NCBI GenBank assembly: GCA_013696425.1
Contig: JACCYP010000225.1
Coordinates: 1 to 25,502 of the forward strand
Reading direction: 5' to 3'
DNA from: Thermoleophilaceae bacterium
Lineage (GTDB): Bacteria; Actinomycetota; Thermoleophilia; Solirubrobacterales; Thermoleophilaceae
DNA length: 25,502 nt
The notes beneath the pieces were generated by a model. The model worked only from the letters and a program-made list of their open reading frames with translations, did no database searches and had not been told where the DNA came from. The translations under genes were made by a program, and so were the position numbers. Shown piece after piece: positions 1-8,136 of this stretch; within the stretch, counting starts at the first letter, position 1, and every line of letters starts with the position of its first letter.

Positions 1-291
1 CCGCGCGCAGGCGGAGTGGAAGGTCATCACCCACATCGCCCGCGCGCGTGCGCCGACGAGCAGCTCCACCCGCTCGCGCATCTCGTTCGCGGCCTTGTTG
101 GTGAAGGTGATGGCGAGGATCTCGCCCGGCTGGCCCCACCCGCCCTGCACCAGGTGCGCGATGCGGTGGGTGAGCACGCGCGTCTTGCCCGAGCCGGCAC
201 CGGCGAGGATCAGCAACGGACCGTCGTCGTGGAGGACGGCCTCGCGTTGAGGGTCGTTCAGACCCTCCAGTAGGGACTTCTCAGACGTCAC
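1..291 (-). CDS. pcrA: UvrD/PcrA-type DNA helicase, N-terminal part (runs off the window)
   Basis: This is the first 97 codons of a superfamily 1A helicase; the rest lies beyond base 1. The protein begins SEKSLLEGLNDPQREAV, the Q-motif region, followed by the Walker A loop AGAGSGKT at about residues 32-39. Motif Ia (ITFTNKAANEMRERV) and the start of the next conserved block (MTFHSACAR) follow. Family members unwind DNA 3' to 5' in nucleotide excision repair, mismatch repair or replication restart. The start is a GTG with a GGAG eight bases upstream; the nearby in-register ATG at 305 is out of frame and soon stops. A TATCCT hexamer at 308-313 on the minus strand could be its -10 box. Only 30 bases separate it from the divergent queuosine-salvage gene. 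PcrA versus UvrD cannot be decided from the N-terminus alone. Confidence 0.93.
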   Translation of the reverse strand, partial: MTSEKSLLEGLNDPQREAVLHDDGPLLILAGAGSGKTRVLTHRIAHLVQGGWGQPGEILAITFTNKAANEMRERVELLVGARARAMWVMTFHSACAR

Positions 292-321
292 CGGCGGCAC
301 TCCATGGAGGATAGGCCCGGG

Positions 322-1173
322 ATGGGACTGACAGACGACGTCCGGGAGCGGTGTGCGGAGGTTGCGGGCAGCGCCCGCCACGTTCGGATCGACCTCGACG
401 CGGTCGGGCGGATCGACCCCGGTCCGCCGCCCGCTCTGGATCCGGAGCGCCACTACCTCGAGGGCGCGCGCGAGGGCGTCGCGCTGTACGTGCTCACCCT
501 CGACGCGATCAACTTCGGCTCGGGCTGGTTTCCGACCCTGCGCAAGCGTCCGGGGTGCTCGGGCTATTTCACGGTCGCCTGGGGGCTCGCGGAGCGGTTT
601 CGCTCAGATGGGCCGCTCGACCTGGGCCGGGTGGATGCCGCGTCTGTGGCCGCGATGCTCGGCCAGGATCCGGGGCACGAGCTGATGGGTCTCTTCGCCC
701 GCCACCTGCGCGCGCTCGGCGGCTGGCTCGGCGGGCGCTCCGCCCTCGATGTGATCGAGCCGACCGCCGTGGGAATGGCCGAGTCGATGAGCCGCGTGCC
801 GGGCTTCGAGGATCCCGGCTTCTGGAAGCGCGCCCAGATCGTGCCGAGCGACCTCGACCTGGCGGGAGTGGCCTCGTTTCCCGACCTCGACTCCCTCACG
901 ATCTTCGCCGACAACCTGGTGCCCCACGTGCTGCGGGTGGACGGGGTGCTCGTCTACTCCGGCGAGCTCGCGGCGCACATCGACTCCGGGGAGCTATTGC
1001 CCGCGGGCCAGGCCGAGCGCGAGATCCGAGCGTGCGCGGTGCATGCCTGCTCCCTGATCGCCACCGAGCTCGGCATGAGCGAGCGCGACCTCGACAACGC
1101 CCTGTGGAGCCGCGGAAGTGGACGGATGTACAAGGCGATTCCTCGTCACAGAACCCGCACGACCGCCTATTGA
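322..1173 (+). CDS. qng1: Queuosine 5'-phosphate N-glycosylase/hydrolase (DUF2419 queuosine salvage protein)
   Basis: The protein of about 283 residues resembles the DUF2419 (Qng1) family. That family releases the free base queuine from queuosine 5'-monophosphate so it can be reinserted into tRNA. Family-like signatures are AINFGSGWF near residues 62-70, FADNLVPHVL near 195-204 (the Asp is the likely catalytic residue), the VYSGELAAHIDSG segment, and EREIRACAVHA near 232-242. A late D..LW pair (258-262) is typical of the C-terminal helix. I chose ATG 322 because GGAGG lies 11 bases upstream. An in-frame ATG at 304 has no ribosome-binding site and would bring the start within 12 bases of the divergent helicase gene. 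It faces cysE across 41 bases in which I see no terminator. Family assignment is from motif memory; substrate specificity is inferred. Confidence 0.82.
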   Translation: MGLTDDVRERCAEVAGSARHVRIDLDAVGRIDPGPPPALDPERHYLEGAREGVALYVLTLDAINFGSGWFPTLRKRPGCSGYFTVAWGLAERFRSDGPLDLGRVDAASVAAMLGQDPGHELMGLFARHLRALGGWLGGRSALDVIEPTAVGMAESMSRVPGFEDPGFWKRAQIVPSDLDLAGVASFPDLDSLTIFADNLVPHVLRVDGVLVYSGELAAHIDSGELLPAGQAEREIRACAVHACSLIATELGMSERDLDNALWSRGSGRMYKAIPRHRTRTTAY

Positions 1174-1214
1174 GGCGGCGGCTTCAGGGCAGTCAACGCG
1201 AAGTCAGGACAGCG

Positions 1215-1952
1215 TCAACCGCCGGCGGGGTCCGACTGGCCGCGCGGGCGCAGCGGCTTCACCTCGCCGCCGCCGGCCGGTCGGCCGGTGAGCTCGGCGA
1301 GCAGGCCCTCGAGCTCGTTCACACGCGCCGAGAGTCCCTTGATGGCATCCGCCACCGGGTCGGGCAGGTGGGCCCAGTCCGCATCCGGTCCCTCGGGGCG
1401 GCGCCCGTCGACCCGCACCGGGTGACCGGGGTTCCCGACCACGGTCGAGTTCTCGGGGACGTCGTGGATCACGACGGAGTTCGCGCCGATCTTCGACGAG
1501 CGCCCCACGTGGATCGGCCCGAGCAGCTTGGCGCCCGAACCGATCACCACCTCGGAGTCGACCGTCGGATGGCGCTTGCCGCGCTGGAAGCCGGTGCCGC
1601 CGAGCGTCACGCCCTGGTAGATCGTCACGTTGTCGCCCACCTCGGCGGTCTCGCCGATCACCACACCGGCGCCGTGGTCGATGAACAGCGCCTCGCCGAT
1701 CCGGGCGGCCGGATGGATCTCGATGCCGGTGAGGGCACGGCTTCCGCCGGCAACCGCGTGCGGCACCACGGGCAGTCCCGACTCGTGCAGCGCGTGCGCC
1801 ACGCGGTGGGCGAGCAGCGCGTGGACCCCCGAGTAGGTGAGCAGGACCTCTAGGCGGCCGACGGCGCGGGCGGCGGGGTCGCGTTCCTGCGCCGCGGTCA
1901 GGTCCTGGCGCACCTCGCGCAGGACCCTGGTGAGGGTGCCGAGCCCGAACAT
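1215..1952 (-). CDS. cysE: Serine O-acetyltransferase (CysE/EpsC type)
   Basis: This protein of about 245 residues transfers acetyl from acetyl-CoA to L-serine, giving O-acetylserine, the substrate of CysK. An N-terminal helical segment with YSGVHALLAHRVAHALH is followed by a left-handed beta-helix of hexapeptide repeats from about residue 75. The catalytic block FIDHGAGVVIGET and the family motif VTLGGTG are both visible. A short C-terminal coiled segment (SARVNELEGLLAEL) follows. It is the short type found in Gram-positive bacteria rather than the longer E. coli form. I placed the start at ATG 1952, four bases after the moeB stop; an upstream in-frame ATG at 1985 would overlap moeB by 29 bases. 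It is the last gene of the cysK-moeB-cysE run, so it is probably translated from the same message. Confidence 0.95.
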   Translation of the reverse strand: MFGLGTLTRVLREVRQDLTAAQERDPAARAVGRLEVLLTYSGVHALLAHRVAHALHESGLPVVPHAVAGGSRALTGIEIHPAARIGEALFIDHGAGVVIGETAEVGDNVTIYQGVTLGGTGFQRGKRHPTVDSEVVIGSGAKLLGPIHVGRSSKIGANSVVIHDVPENSTVVGNPGHPVRVDGRRPEGPDADWAHLPDPVADAIKGLSARVNELEGLLAELTGRPAGGGEVKPLRPRGQSDPAGG

Positions 1953-1956
1953 GAAC

Positions 1957-2702
1957 TCAGTGTGACAAGGCGCCGCAAGCGGCACACCCGGGCTGGCGCT
2001 CGGTGGCCACGAGCGTCTGCTCCATGGTGCGGCCGTCGAGCTGGAGGATCGTGTCGAGCAGCGGCTCCCCCACGCCGCTGATCAGCTTGATCGCCTCGAG
2101 CGCCTGGATCGAGCCGATCACGCCCGCGAGCGCGCCCACCACACCGGTCTCGGCGCAGCTCTCCTCCGGCGGGTGTACCGGGAACGAGCAGCGGTAGCAC
2201 GCGCTCTCGCCCGGCTTGACGGAGAGCACGAGCGCACTCCACGCCGCCACGCCGCCCTCCACCAGCGGCACGCGCTCCGCGCAGCACGCGTCGTTCACGT
2301 CGTAGCGCGTGGCGAAGGAATCCGAGCAGTCCACGACCACGGAGGCCCCCGCCACGATCGCCGCCGCGTTCGCGGCCTCGAGCGCCACCGGGTAGGAATC
2401 GATCTGCACCTCGGGGTTCAGGAAGGCGAGCTTCACCGCGGCGTTGACCGCTTTCGAGCCCCCCAGGTCCGGCGTGAGGTGCAGCGGCTGGCGGTGGAGG
2501 TTCGAGAGCTCGATGTCGTCGGGGTCGACCACCCCGACCCGCCCGACCCCCGCGGCCACCAGGTAGGTGAGCGCCGGCGAGCCGAGCGCCCCCGCGCCGA
2601 TCACGATCACCGAGGCGGCCTTGAGCGCCTCCTGCGCCTCGCCGCTCCACTCCCCCATCACGAGCTGGCGCGAGTAGCGCTCGACCTCGGCGTCGGAGAG
2701 CG

Positions 2703-2706
<4 letters not shown>
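1957..2706 (-). CDS. moeB: MoeB/ThiF-family E1-like adenylyltransferase
   Basis: Enzymes of this family adenylate the C-terminal Gly-Gly of a ubiquitin-like sulfur carrier (MoaD, ThiS or CysO). The 249-residue length equals E. coli MoeB, and no rhodanese domain is appended as in MoeZ. The nucleotide-binding loop GAGALGSP is at 37-44. Arg13, Asn69, Arg72, Lys85 and Asp129 align one residue off the E. coli active-site set. Zinc cysteines are C170/C173 (CYRC) and C241/C244 (CAAC), and C184 matches the conserved cysteine region. The start is a TTG overlapping the cysK stop (TTGA). It is chosen because YSRQ, conserved at the N-terminus, lies at 11-14 and no other start precedes it. Position between cysK and cysE points to a role in cysteine or sulfur transfer, but no carrier protein gene is adjacent. 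Confidence 0.9.
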
Positions 2707-3647
<941 letters not shown>

Positions 3648-3653
3648 CTCTCC

Positions 3654-3659
3654 AACTTA
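3654..3659 (-). promoter_or_regulatory. Possible -10 box for cysK (TAAGTT)
   Basis: The TANNNT hexamer ends six bases before the cysK GTG, which would place transcription start at or next to the start codon. I see no convincing -35. It belongs to a pattern repeated at six gene starts in this window. Confidence 0.35.
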
Positions 3660-3706
3660 TCGCCAACCCGGATACGCGACCGGGATTCGGGAGATTCGGC
3701 GGCGCG

Positions 3707-3740
3707 ACCGGCGCCGACACCCCCCGGAGTCGGCGCCGGT
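3707..3740. promoter_or_regulatory. 12-bp perfect dyad upstream of cysK (operator or terminator)
   Basis: ACCGGCGCCGAC at 3707-3718 is the exact reverse complement of GTCGGCGCCGGT at 3729-3740, with a 10-base C/G-rich loop between. Each arm itself holds the palindrome CGGCGCCG (3709-3716 and 3731-3738), and the two copies are 22 bp apart, close to two helical turns. It lies in the 204-bp gap between the small membrane protein gene and cysK. It may terminate the Rrf2 transcript, since no T-run follows but actinobacterial terminators often lack one. It may equally be a two-site operator for cysK. The rest of this gap shows nothing I can assign. Confidence 0.55.
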
Positions 3741-3851
3741 TGCTGCCGGCGGTACCGCGCTCGCGTGCGTCCTCGCTCGCGGGACGGGCCACGTTAGGGC
3801 GGATGCCCGGTTCGCTCGTTGCCCGCCGGTTGCCATCTGGTGTCGGTCTGG

Positions 3852-4037
3852 TTACGAGACCAGGAGCAGCACGACCGCCACGGGCAGCGCCAGGACCCCG
3901 GCGGTCACGAGCCCCACCGTCAGCGCCGACACCTGCGGCGCGCGGAGGTCGACGAACCGCCCCGGCACCCGCGGATGCCGGCGGCGCGCCTCGGCACGCA
4001 GGTGGGCGTTGACCTTCGCCGTCAGGCGCGCGAGCAC
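3852..4037 (-). CDS. Small single-pass membrane protein, unknown function
   Basis: A 61-residue ORF begins with GTG five bases after the stop of the Rrf2 regulator gene. Residues 1-35 are basic and hydrophilic (HLRAEARRRHPRVPGRF) and residues 38-60 form one hydrophobic segment (ALTVGLVTAGVLALPVAVVLLL), ending one residue later. With the positive residues ahead of the helix, a C-terminally anchored protein with its N-terminus in the cytoplasm is likely. I do not recognise a family. Tight spacing to the regulator gene and the clear membrane helix are the reasons for calling it; it could still be a chance ORF in GC-rich DNA. No function is inferred. Confidence 0.55.
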   Translation of the reverse strand: MLARLTAKVNAHLRAEARRRHPRVPGRFVDLRAPQVSALTVGLVTAGVLALPVAVVLLLVS

Positions 4038-4042
4038 GCCGC

Positions 4043-4447
4043 TCAGATGTAGTACATCGACGCGCCGGCCTCCTTGGCCTCACGATCCGCGATGTCGGCG
4101 ATCGTCACGCCTCCGAGTACCCCGCGCACGGCGCTCACCGCGTCCTCCCACGGCGGGCCGGCCGCCGCCGCCTCGCCGCCGCCGAGGTCGCCCTCGAGCA
4201 GCTCGACGATCTCGAGCACGGTCACCTCGTCGGGCTTGCGGGCGAAGGAGTAGCCGCCCTTCACGCCGCGCTGGGACTGGAGAATGCCCGCGCGGCGCAG
4301 GGTCGCGAACAGCGACTCGAGGAACTGCACGGGGATCTCCCGCCGGCGGGCGAGCTCGCCGATGGGAACCGGGCCGCCACCGCCCGCGCGGGCCAGCTCG
4401 GCCAGCGCGCGCACCGCGTAGGGCGACTTCGAGGTGATGGCTAGCAC
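4043..4447 (-). CDS. Rrf2-family transcriptional regulator, CymR-like
   Basis: This 134-residue winged-helix protein begins with the Rrf2 signature ITSKSPYAVRALAELA, followed by the recognition region (LARRREIPVQFLESLFATL) and the wing (GILQSQRGVKGGYSFAR). It contains no cysteine at all, so it cannot bind the Fe-S cluster of IscR or NsrR. Instead the tail W-x2-AV...T-I-x-DIAD...MYYI closely resembles CymR of Bacillus and Staphylococcus, which also lacks the cysteines and ends in a similar MFYI. CymR represses cysteine-uptake and synthesis genes, and CysK is its partner. The cysK-moeB-cysE genes lie just downstream, so control of cysteine metabolism is the natural inference. The start is GTG 4447; an ATG at 4483 would run into the divergent vanZ-like gene. 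Confidence 0.88.
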   Translation of the reverse strand: MLAITSKSPYAVRALAELARAGGGGPVPIGELARRREIPVQFLESLFATLRRAGILQSQRGVKGGYSFARKPDEVTVLEIVELLEGDLGGGEAAAAGPPWEDAVSAVRGVLGGVTIADIADREAKEAGASMYYI

Positions 4448-4454
4448 TTGTGGA

Positions 4455-4460
4455 AGCCTA
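4455..4460 (-). promoter_or_regulatory. Possible -10 box for the Rrf2 gene (TAGGCT)
   Basis: A TANNNT hexamer ends seven bases before the GTG start, in the 20-base gap to the divergent vanZ-like gene. No ribosome-binding site is visible between the two, which fits a leaderless message. Confidence 0.3.
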
Positions 4461-4467
4461 GACCGCG

Positions 4468-4854
4468 ATGCGGTTCGTCCCACCCCTGGCCCTCATGGGC
4501 CTGATCTTCTACCTCTCCGCACAGCCGGACCTCTCGACCGGGCTCGGGACGATCGACCTGGTACTGCGCAAGATCGCGCACGCGGGCATCTTCGGCCTGC
4601 TCTGCTTCCTCTGGTGGCGCGCGCTTGGCGGGCGCCTCGGCCCCGCGATCGCCATCACCGTGCTCTACGCGATCTCCGACGAGTGGCACCAGACCTTCGT
4701 GGAGGGCCGGCACGGATCGGCGGTGGACGTGCTGATCGATTCGGCCGGCGCGCTGGCCGCGGCCTACGCCATCAAGCGCTGGCGGAAGCGGCTTCCCGCT
4801 CGGCTTCAGCCGCCGCGGGCGCGACAGGCGAAACCCGCACCGGAATCCCGTTGA
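4468..4854 (+). CDS. VanZ-like family membrane protein
   Basis: This 128-residue protein has the VanZ-like arrangement. A first helix ends in FYLSAQPDLS, a second starts KIAHAGIFGLLCFLWWR, and a third is followed by the conserved ISDEWHQTFVEGRHGSAVDVLIDSAGAL. The acidic/histidine motif DEWHQ-FVEGR and DVLIDSAG are the family hallmarks. VanZ itself gives low-level teicoplanin resistance, but most relatives have no assigned role, so no resistance is claimed. The basic C-terminal tail after about residue 105 (KRWRKRLPARLQPPRARQ) is cytoplasmic and low in complexity. Its last 83 bases overlap the convergent oxidoreductase gene. A GGAAG lies 12 bases before the ATG. Confidence 0.85.
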   Translation: MRFVPPLALMGLIFYLSAQPDLSTGLGTIDLVLRKIAHAGIFGLLCFLWWRALGGRLGPAIAITVLYAISDEWHQTFVEGRHGSAVDVLIDSAGALAAAYAIKRWRKRLPARLQPPRARQAKPAPESR

Positions 4855-6970
4855 GCAGCGCCATTCCGGCCAACCGCTCGAGATCCTCGGGCGCGGACCC
4901 GGCGAGCACGTTCACGTTCACGCCGCCGGCCTTGTTCGCGGTCTTCCAGCCGCCGCGGTGACCCCAGCCGTGGGGCAGCGCGACAGCGCCCGGCGTCATC
5001 TCGTCGGTCACGCGCACCGGCACCGTGAGCTCGCCGTGCTTGGAGGCGACCGAAGCCGAAATGCCGTCCTCGATGCCGAGCTCGGCGGCGTCGTCGGGAT
5101 GGATGCGCAACGGCTGCTCGCGCCCACCGCGCATGAGCAGTGGCGCGTTGTGCATCCACGAGTTGTGCGAGCGCAGCTCGCGCAGGCCGATCAGCCGCAG
5201 CGGGAAGCGCGGGTCGCCGCCGTTGACAGAGCCGAGGCGCGCGATCTCGGTCACGATCTCCTCCGGCGCCAGCGCAAGGCGCCCCCCTGAGTGGCGCACC
5301 TTCTTGCCGAGCACGCCCGTCGGGATGTTGTTTTTCAGCACGATGCCGTGCGGGTGCTTCGCGAGCTTTGCGAGCGAGAGGCCCCCGCGCCTCAGGCCGA
5401 AGAGGTCGCCGTCAGCACCCGTGCGGATCAACACGTCGAGCAGCCGCTTCGGCGACAGCCGCACGCCCACCTTCCCGAGCAGCCGCAGCGCCGGCGCGGA
5501 CGCGGCCTCGATGCCGGCCTCGCGCGCGAGGTCCTCGACGATCTCCCACTCCTCGCGCGCCTCGCCGCGCGGGGGCACGACGGCCTCCGTCGACTGGATG
5601 AACGGCTTGGCGTGAAATGAGAGCAGCGCGATCGGCACGTCGTCACGCTCGAGGAAGGTGGTCGTGGGCAGCACGTAGTCGGCGTGCTGGTTGGTCTCGT
5701 TCACGTAGAAGTCGAGCGAGACCATCAGGTCGAGGTCCTCGCAGGAGCGCTCCATCGCGTCGCCGTCGGGCACGGACAGCACGGGGTTGCCCGCCGAGAC
5801 GAACAGCGCTCGCACCTGGCCCTCCCCGGGTGTCGCGATCTCCTCGGGCAGGAGCGACGCCGGCATCGTGCCGAGCACGTCGGGGAAGTCGCCCACCCGA
5901 GAACGGCGCTTGCCGTAGGTGGTGAGGCCGATCTTCTCCCCCACCTCGTCGAGCGCCACCGAGGGCGCGCCGAACACGGCGCCGCCGGGCCTGTCGATGT
6001 TGCCGGTGACGGCGTTCAGCGCATCGATCAGGAACGCGACGAGCGTTCCGAAGCGCCCGAGGCAGGACCCGGTGCGCCCGTAGGCCGCCGCGCCGTCGGC
6101 CGCACAGAAGTCGCGCGCAATCGCCCGCACCCGCTCGGCCTCGATACCCGTACGCCCCTCGGTGTCCTCGGGCGGGAAGCCGGCGGAGAGCGCCTCGAGC
6201 TCGGCGGCGCCGTCGGCGTGGCGCAGCAGGAAGTCGCGGTCGGCGAGCCCCTCCTCGAACACCGTGTGGATGAGCGAGAGCATCAGCCACGCATCCGAGT
6301 CGGGGTTCACCGGCACGTGCTCGAAGCGCCCGGCGGTCTCGGTGCGCCGGGGATCGACCACGAGCACCCGCCCGCCGCGCGACTCGATCGCGCTCAGGTG
6401 ATCCTTGATCCGCGGCGCCGTGATCAGCGAGCCGTGCGAGACCAGCGGGTTCGCGCCGATCATCAGCAGGAACTCCGTGCGCTCGACGTCCGGGATCGGG
6501 ACGATCACCGGGTTGCCGTAGAGCATCGCGCTCGCGGCGAAGCGGTTATTCACGTCCTGGGACCCGGCGCCGTAGTAGTGCGGCGTGCCGAGGCCGTCGA
6601 GGAAGCCCTTCACCCACAGCGCGTGCGAGTAGGAGAACGCCGAGGGATTGCCGATGTACCAGGCGATCGAATCCTTACCCGATCGCTCGATCACTCCCCG
6701 CATGCGCCCGCCGATGTCGGCCATCGCCTCCTCCCAGGAGACGGGCTCGAACTCGCCCGGGCCGCCGGTGCGCTTGAGCGGGCGCAGCACCCGGTCGGGA
6801 TCGTTCTGCACCTCGGTCATCGCGATGCCCTTGGGGCAGGCATAGCCCGAGGAGAGCGGGTGGTCGGGATCCGGGCGCAGCCGCGCGAGCTCGCCGTCCT
6901 CGACCGTCGCCACGAGGCCGCAGGTGGCCTCGCAGATGCGGCAGAACGTGACCTTGGCTTCGACCGCCAT
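4772..6970 (-). CDS. Molybdopterin-dependent oxidoreductase (formate dehydrogenase/DMSO reductase superfamily)
   Basis: The 732-residue protein starts with a 4Fe-4S binding site, C10-x2-C13-x3-C17-x27-C45 (CRIC..TC....YACPKG). The molybdopterin oxidoreductase domain follows, then a C-terminal dinucleotide-binding domain from about residue 600 that includes PHGWGHRGGW. No twin-arginine signal is seen, so it is probably cytoplasmic. At the position where many relatives carry the Mo-ligating Cys or Sec, I read GSQDVNNRFAAS (136-147) with no cysteine anywhere between C45 and about residue 285. Substrate is unknown. Start ATG 6970 puts the first cysteine at residue 10; an upstream extension in the same frame is not protein-like. 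A TACGAT hexamer lies eight bases upstream with no Shine-Dalgarno, so it may be leaderless. Its 3' end overlaps the vanZ-like gene by 83 bases. Confidence 0.92.
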   Translation of the reverse strand: MAVEAKVTFCRICEATCGLVATVEDGELARLRPDPDHPLSSGYACPKGIAMTEVQNDPDRVLRPLKRTGGPGEFEPVSWEEAMADIGGRMRGVIERSGKDSIAWYIGNPSAFSYSHALWVKGFLDGLGTPHYYGAGSQDVNNRFAASAMLYGNPVIVPIPDVERTEFLLMIGANPLVSHGSLITAPRIKDHLSAIESRGGRVLVVDPRRTETAGRFEHVPVNPDSDAWLMLSLIHTVFEEGLADRDFLLRHADGAAELEALSAGFPPEDTEGRTGIEAERVRAIARDFCAADGAAAYGRTGSCLGRFGTLVAFLIDALNAVTGNIDRPGGAVFGAPSVALDEVGEKIGLTTYGKRRSRVGDFPDVLGTMPASLLPEEIATPGEGQVRALFVSAGNPVLSVPDGDAMERSCEDLDLMVSLDFYVNETNQHADYVLPTTTFLERDDVPIALLSFHAKPFIQSTEAVVPPRGEAREEWEIVEDLAREAGIEAASAPALRLLGKVGVRLSPKRLLDVLIRTGADGDLFGLRRGGLSLAKLAKHPHGIVLKNNIPTGVLGKKVRHSGGRLALAPEEIVTEIARLGSVNGGDPRFPLRLIGLRELRSHNSWMHNAPLLMRGGREQPLRIHPDDAAELGIEDGISASVASKHGELTVPVRVTDEMTPGAVALPHGWGHRGGWKTANKAGGVNVNVLAGSAPEDLERLAGMALLNGIPVRVSPVAPAAAEAEREAASASA

Positions 6971-6978
6971 GTGGATCG

Positions 6979-6984
6979 ATCGTA
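6979..6984 (-). promoter_or_regulatory. Possible -10 box for the oxidoreductase gene (TACGAT)
   Basis: A TANNNT hexamer eight bases before the ATG, just after the terminator of the upstream regulator gene. No ribosome-binding site is visible. Confidence 0.35.
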
Positions 6985-6991
6985 GACGTAA

Positions 6992-7026
6992 ACGAGCCCG
7001 GTGCGCGAGGGCGCCACCGGGCTCGT
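6992..7026 (-). terminator. Intrinsic terminator of the HDOD-LuxR gene
   Basis: ACGAGCCCGGTG (6992-7003) and CACCGGGCTCGT (7015-7026) form a perfect 12-bp stem with an 11-base loop. Read on the minus strand it begins 29 bases after the HDOD-LuxR stop and is followed by GTTTACG, a short T-run. It separates the regulator from the oxidoreductase gene. Confidence 0.8.
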
Positions 7027-7055
7027 CACAAGCGGAAGACGGTCTGAGCGTTGAC

Positions 7056-8132
7056 CTAGATCCAGCCCCGCTCGGTTGCGACGAGGACCGCTTGTGCGCG
7101 GTCGACGGCGCCGAGCTTGGAGTAGGTGTTGTGCAGGTGCGTGCGCACCGTGCTCGTGGAGAGGCTGAGCTCGAGCGCAATCTGCTTGTAGACCTTGCCC
7201 TCCGCAAGCCGCCTGAGCACCTCAACCTCGCGGTTCGAGAGCGGGCACTTCTCCACCTGGCGATTCTGGCCCGATGCGTTCCCGTAGGGGAGCTCGTACA
7301 TCACCGTGCGCAGCTGATCCGGGCCGAGGCCGAGATTGCGGGCAACCTTCAGCATCGAGTTGGGATCCACCGCCTGGCCCTGTGCGTAGTGGGCGATCAT
7401 GTCGGCGAGACGCACCAGGGCGGCCTCGTCGCGCACGTCGTCGGAGTGGTGGCGTTCGATGGCCGAGGCCAGCCGGTTCGGCAGCCCCCAGCGACGGGCG
7501 AGCACGCCGCCGACAAGCGCGTGGTCGACTCCGAGCTCGCGCCGCTCCTGGTGGACGCGCGCCTCGGGGGTGCGTGCCTCACCGTGGATCTGGCCGGGGT
7601 AGCCGGGGTAGGCATGGACGAGCACGAGCTTGCCGACGTCGTGGAGCAGCGCGGTGACGAGCAGCTCGTCGCGGTCGGCGTAGTCGATCTCGCGGGCAAG
7701 CCTGTCGGCCGCACGCTGGGTGGCGACCGCGTGGAGGCGGAACCGCTCGGGGGCGGCGTCCCATACTGGGGTGCGCTCGAAGAAGTCGAACACGGCGGTG
7801 CGCGAGGCGAGAGCCTCGACGCCACCCGGCGTGAGGATCTCGACGGCCTCCGGAACGCTCGAGATCTTGCCCTTCTTGCCCGATCGCGCCCTGTTCGCGA
7901 TACGGAGGACCGCAGTCACCAGCGCGACGTCGGACTCGACGGCCGCCACCACCTCACCAACGGAGGTGCGCTCCTCGCGCACCACGCGGAGGAGCCGGTT
8001 ACGCGACTCCGCCAGCGCCGGGAATGCCTCGAGGGCCTCGAACGCAGCAGTGAGCCGACGGCCGTGTCCCTCGTTGTGGCACCTCGAAACCGGAGCGCCT
8101 CCCAGACTGCGTTGTGCCATTGCTGCTTCCAC
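7056..8132 (-). CDS. HDOD-domain regulator with C-terminal LuxR-type HTH
   Basis: The 358-residue protein joins an HDOD domain (about 27-255) to a LuxR/GerE helix-turn-helix (about 297-358). HDOD features include the first helices (FPALAESRNRLLRVV), SVPEAVEIL, and LLHDVGKL with an intact His164-Asp165 pair; many HDOD domains have lost this pair. The HTH reads LSNREVEVLRRLAEG, then STSTVRTHLHNTYSKLGA, close to the canonical DNA-binding unit. A transcription factor sensing a signal through HDOD is the inference; the ligand is unknown. Start GTG 8132 has AAAGG six bases upstream; an in-frame ATG at 8120 with GGAAG is nearly as good. A sigma28-type promoter at 8173-8199 suggests co-regulation with motility. 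A hairpin terminator follows the stop. Confidence 0.9.
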   Translation of the reverse strand: MEAAMAQRSLGGAPVSRCHNEGHGRRLTAAFEALEAFPALAESRNRLLRVVREERTSVGEVVAAVESDVALVTAVLRIANRARSGKKGKISSVPEAVEILTPGGVEALASRTAVFDFFERTPVWDAAPERFRLHAVATQRAADRLAREIDYADRDELLVTALLHDVGKLVLVHAYPGYPGQIHGEARTPEARVHQERRELGVDHALVGGVLARRWGLPNRLASAIERHHSDDVRDEAALVRLADMIAHYAQGQAVDPNSMLKVARNLGLGPDQLRTVMYELPYGNASGQNRQVEKCPLSNREVEVLRRLAEGKVYKQIALELSLSTSTVRTHLHNTYSKLGAVDRAQAVLVATERGWI

Positions 8133-8136
8133 TGAA

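Noticed and set aside
1174..1214. Terminator between the converging qng1 and cysE genes
   Set aside because: Only short direct repeats (GTCAAC) are present; no stem longer than four pairs could be found.
4468..4854. Glycopeptide-resistance gene
   Set aside because: Only the VanZ-like fold is present; no vanH, vanA or vanX neighbours exist, and most VanZ-like proteins are unrelated to resistance.
4772..7225. An oxidoreductase start 85 codons earlier
   Set aside because: The extra N-terminus is Arg/Ser-rich shadow of the HDOD-LuxR gene and would cross the terminator at 6992-7026; the 4Fe-4S motif fits a start at 6970.
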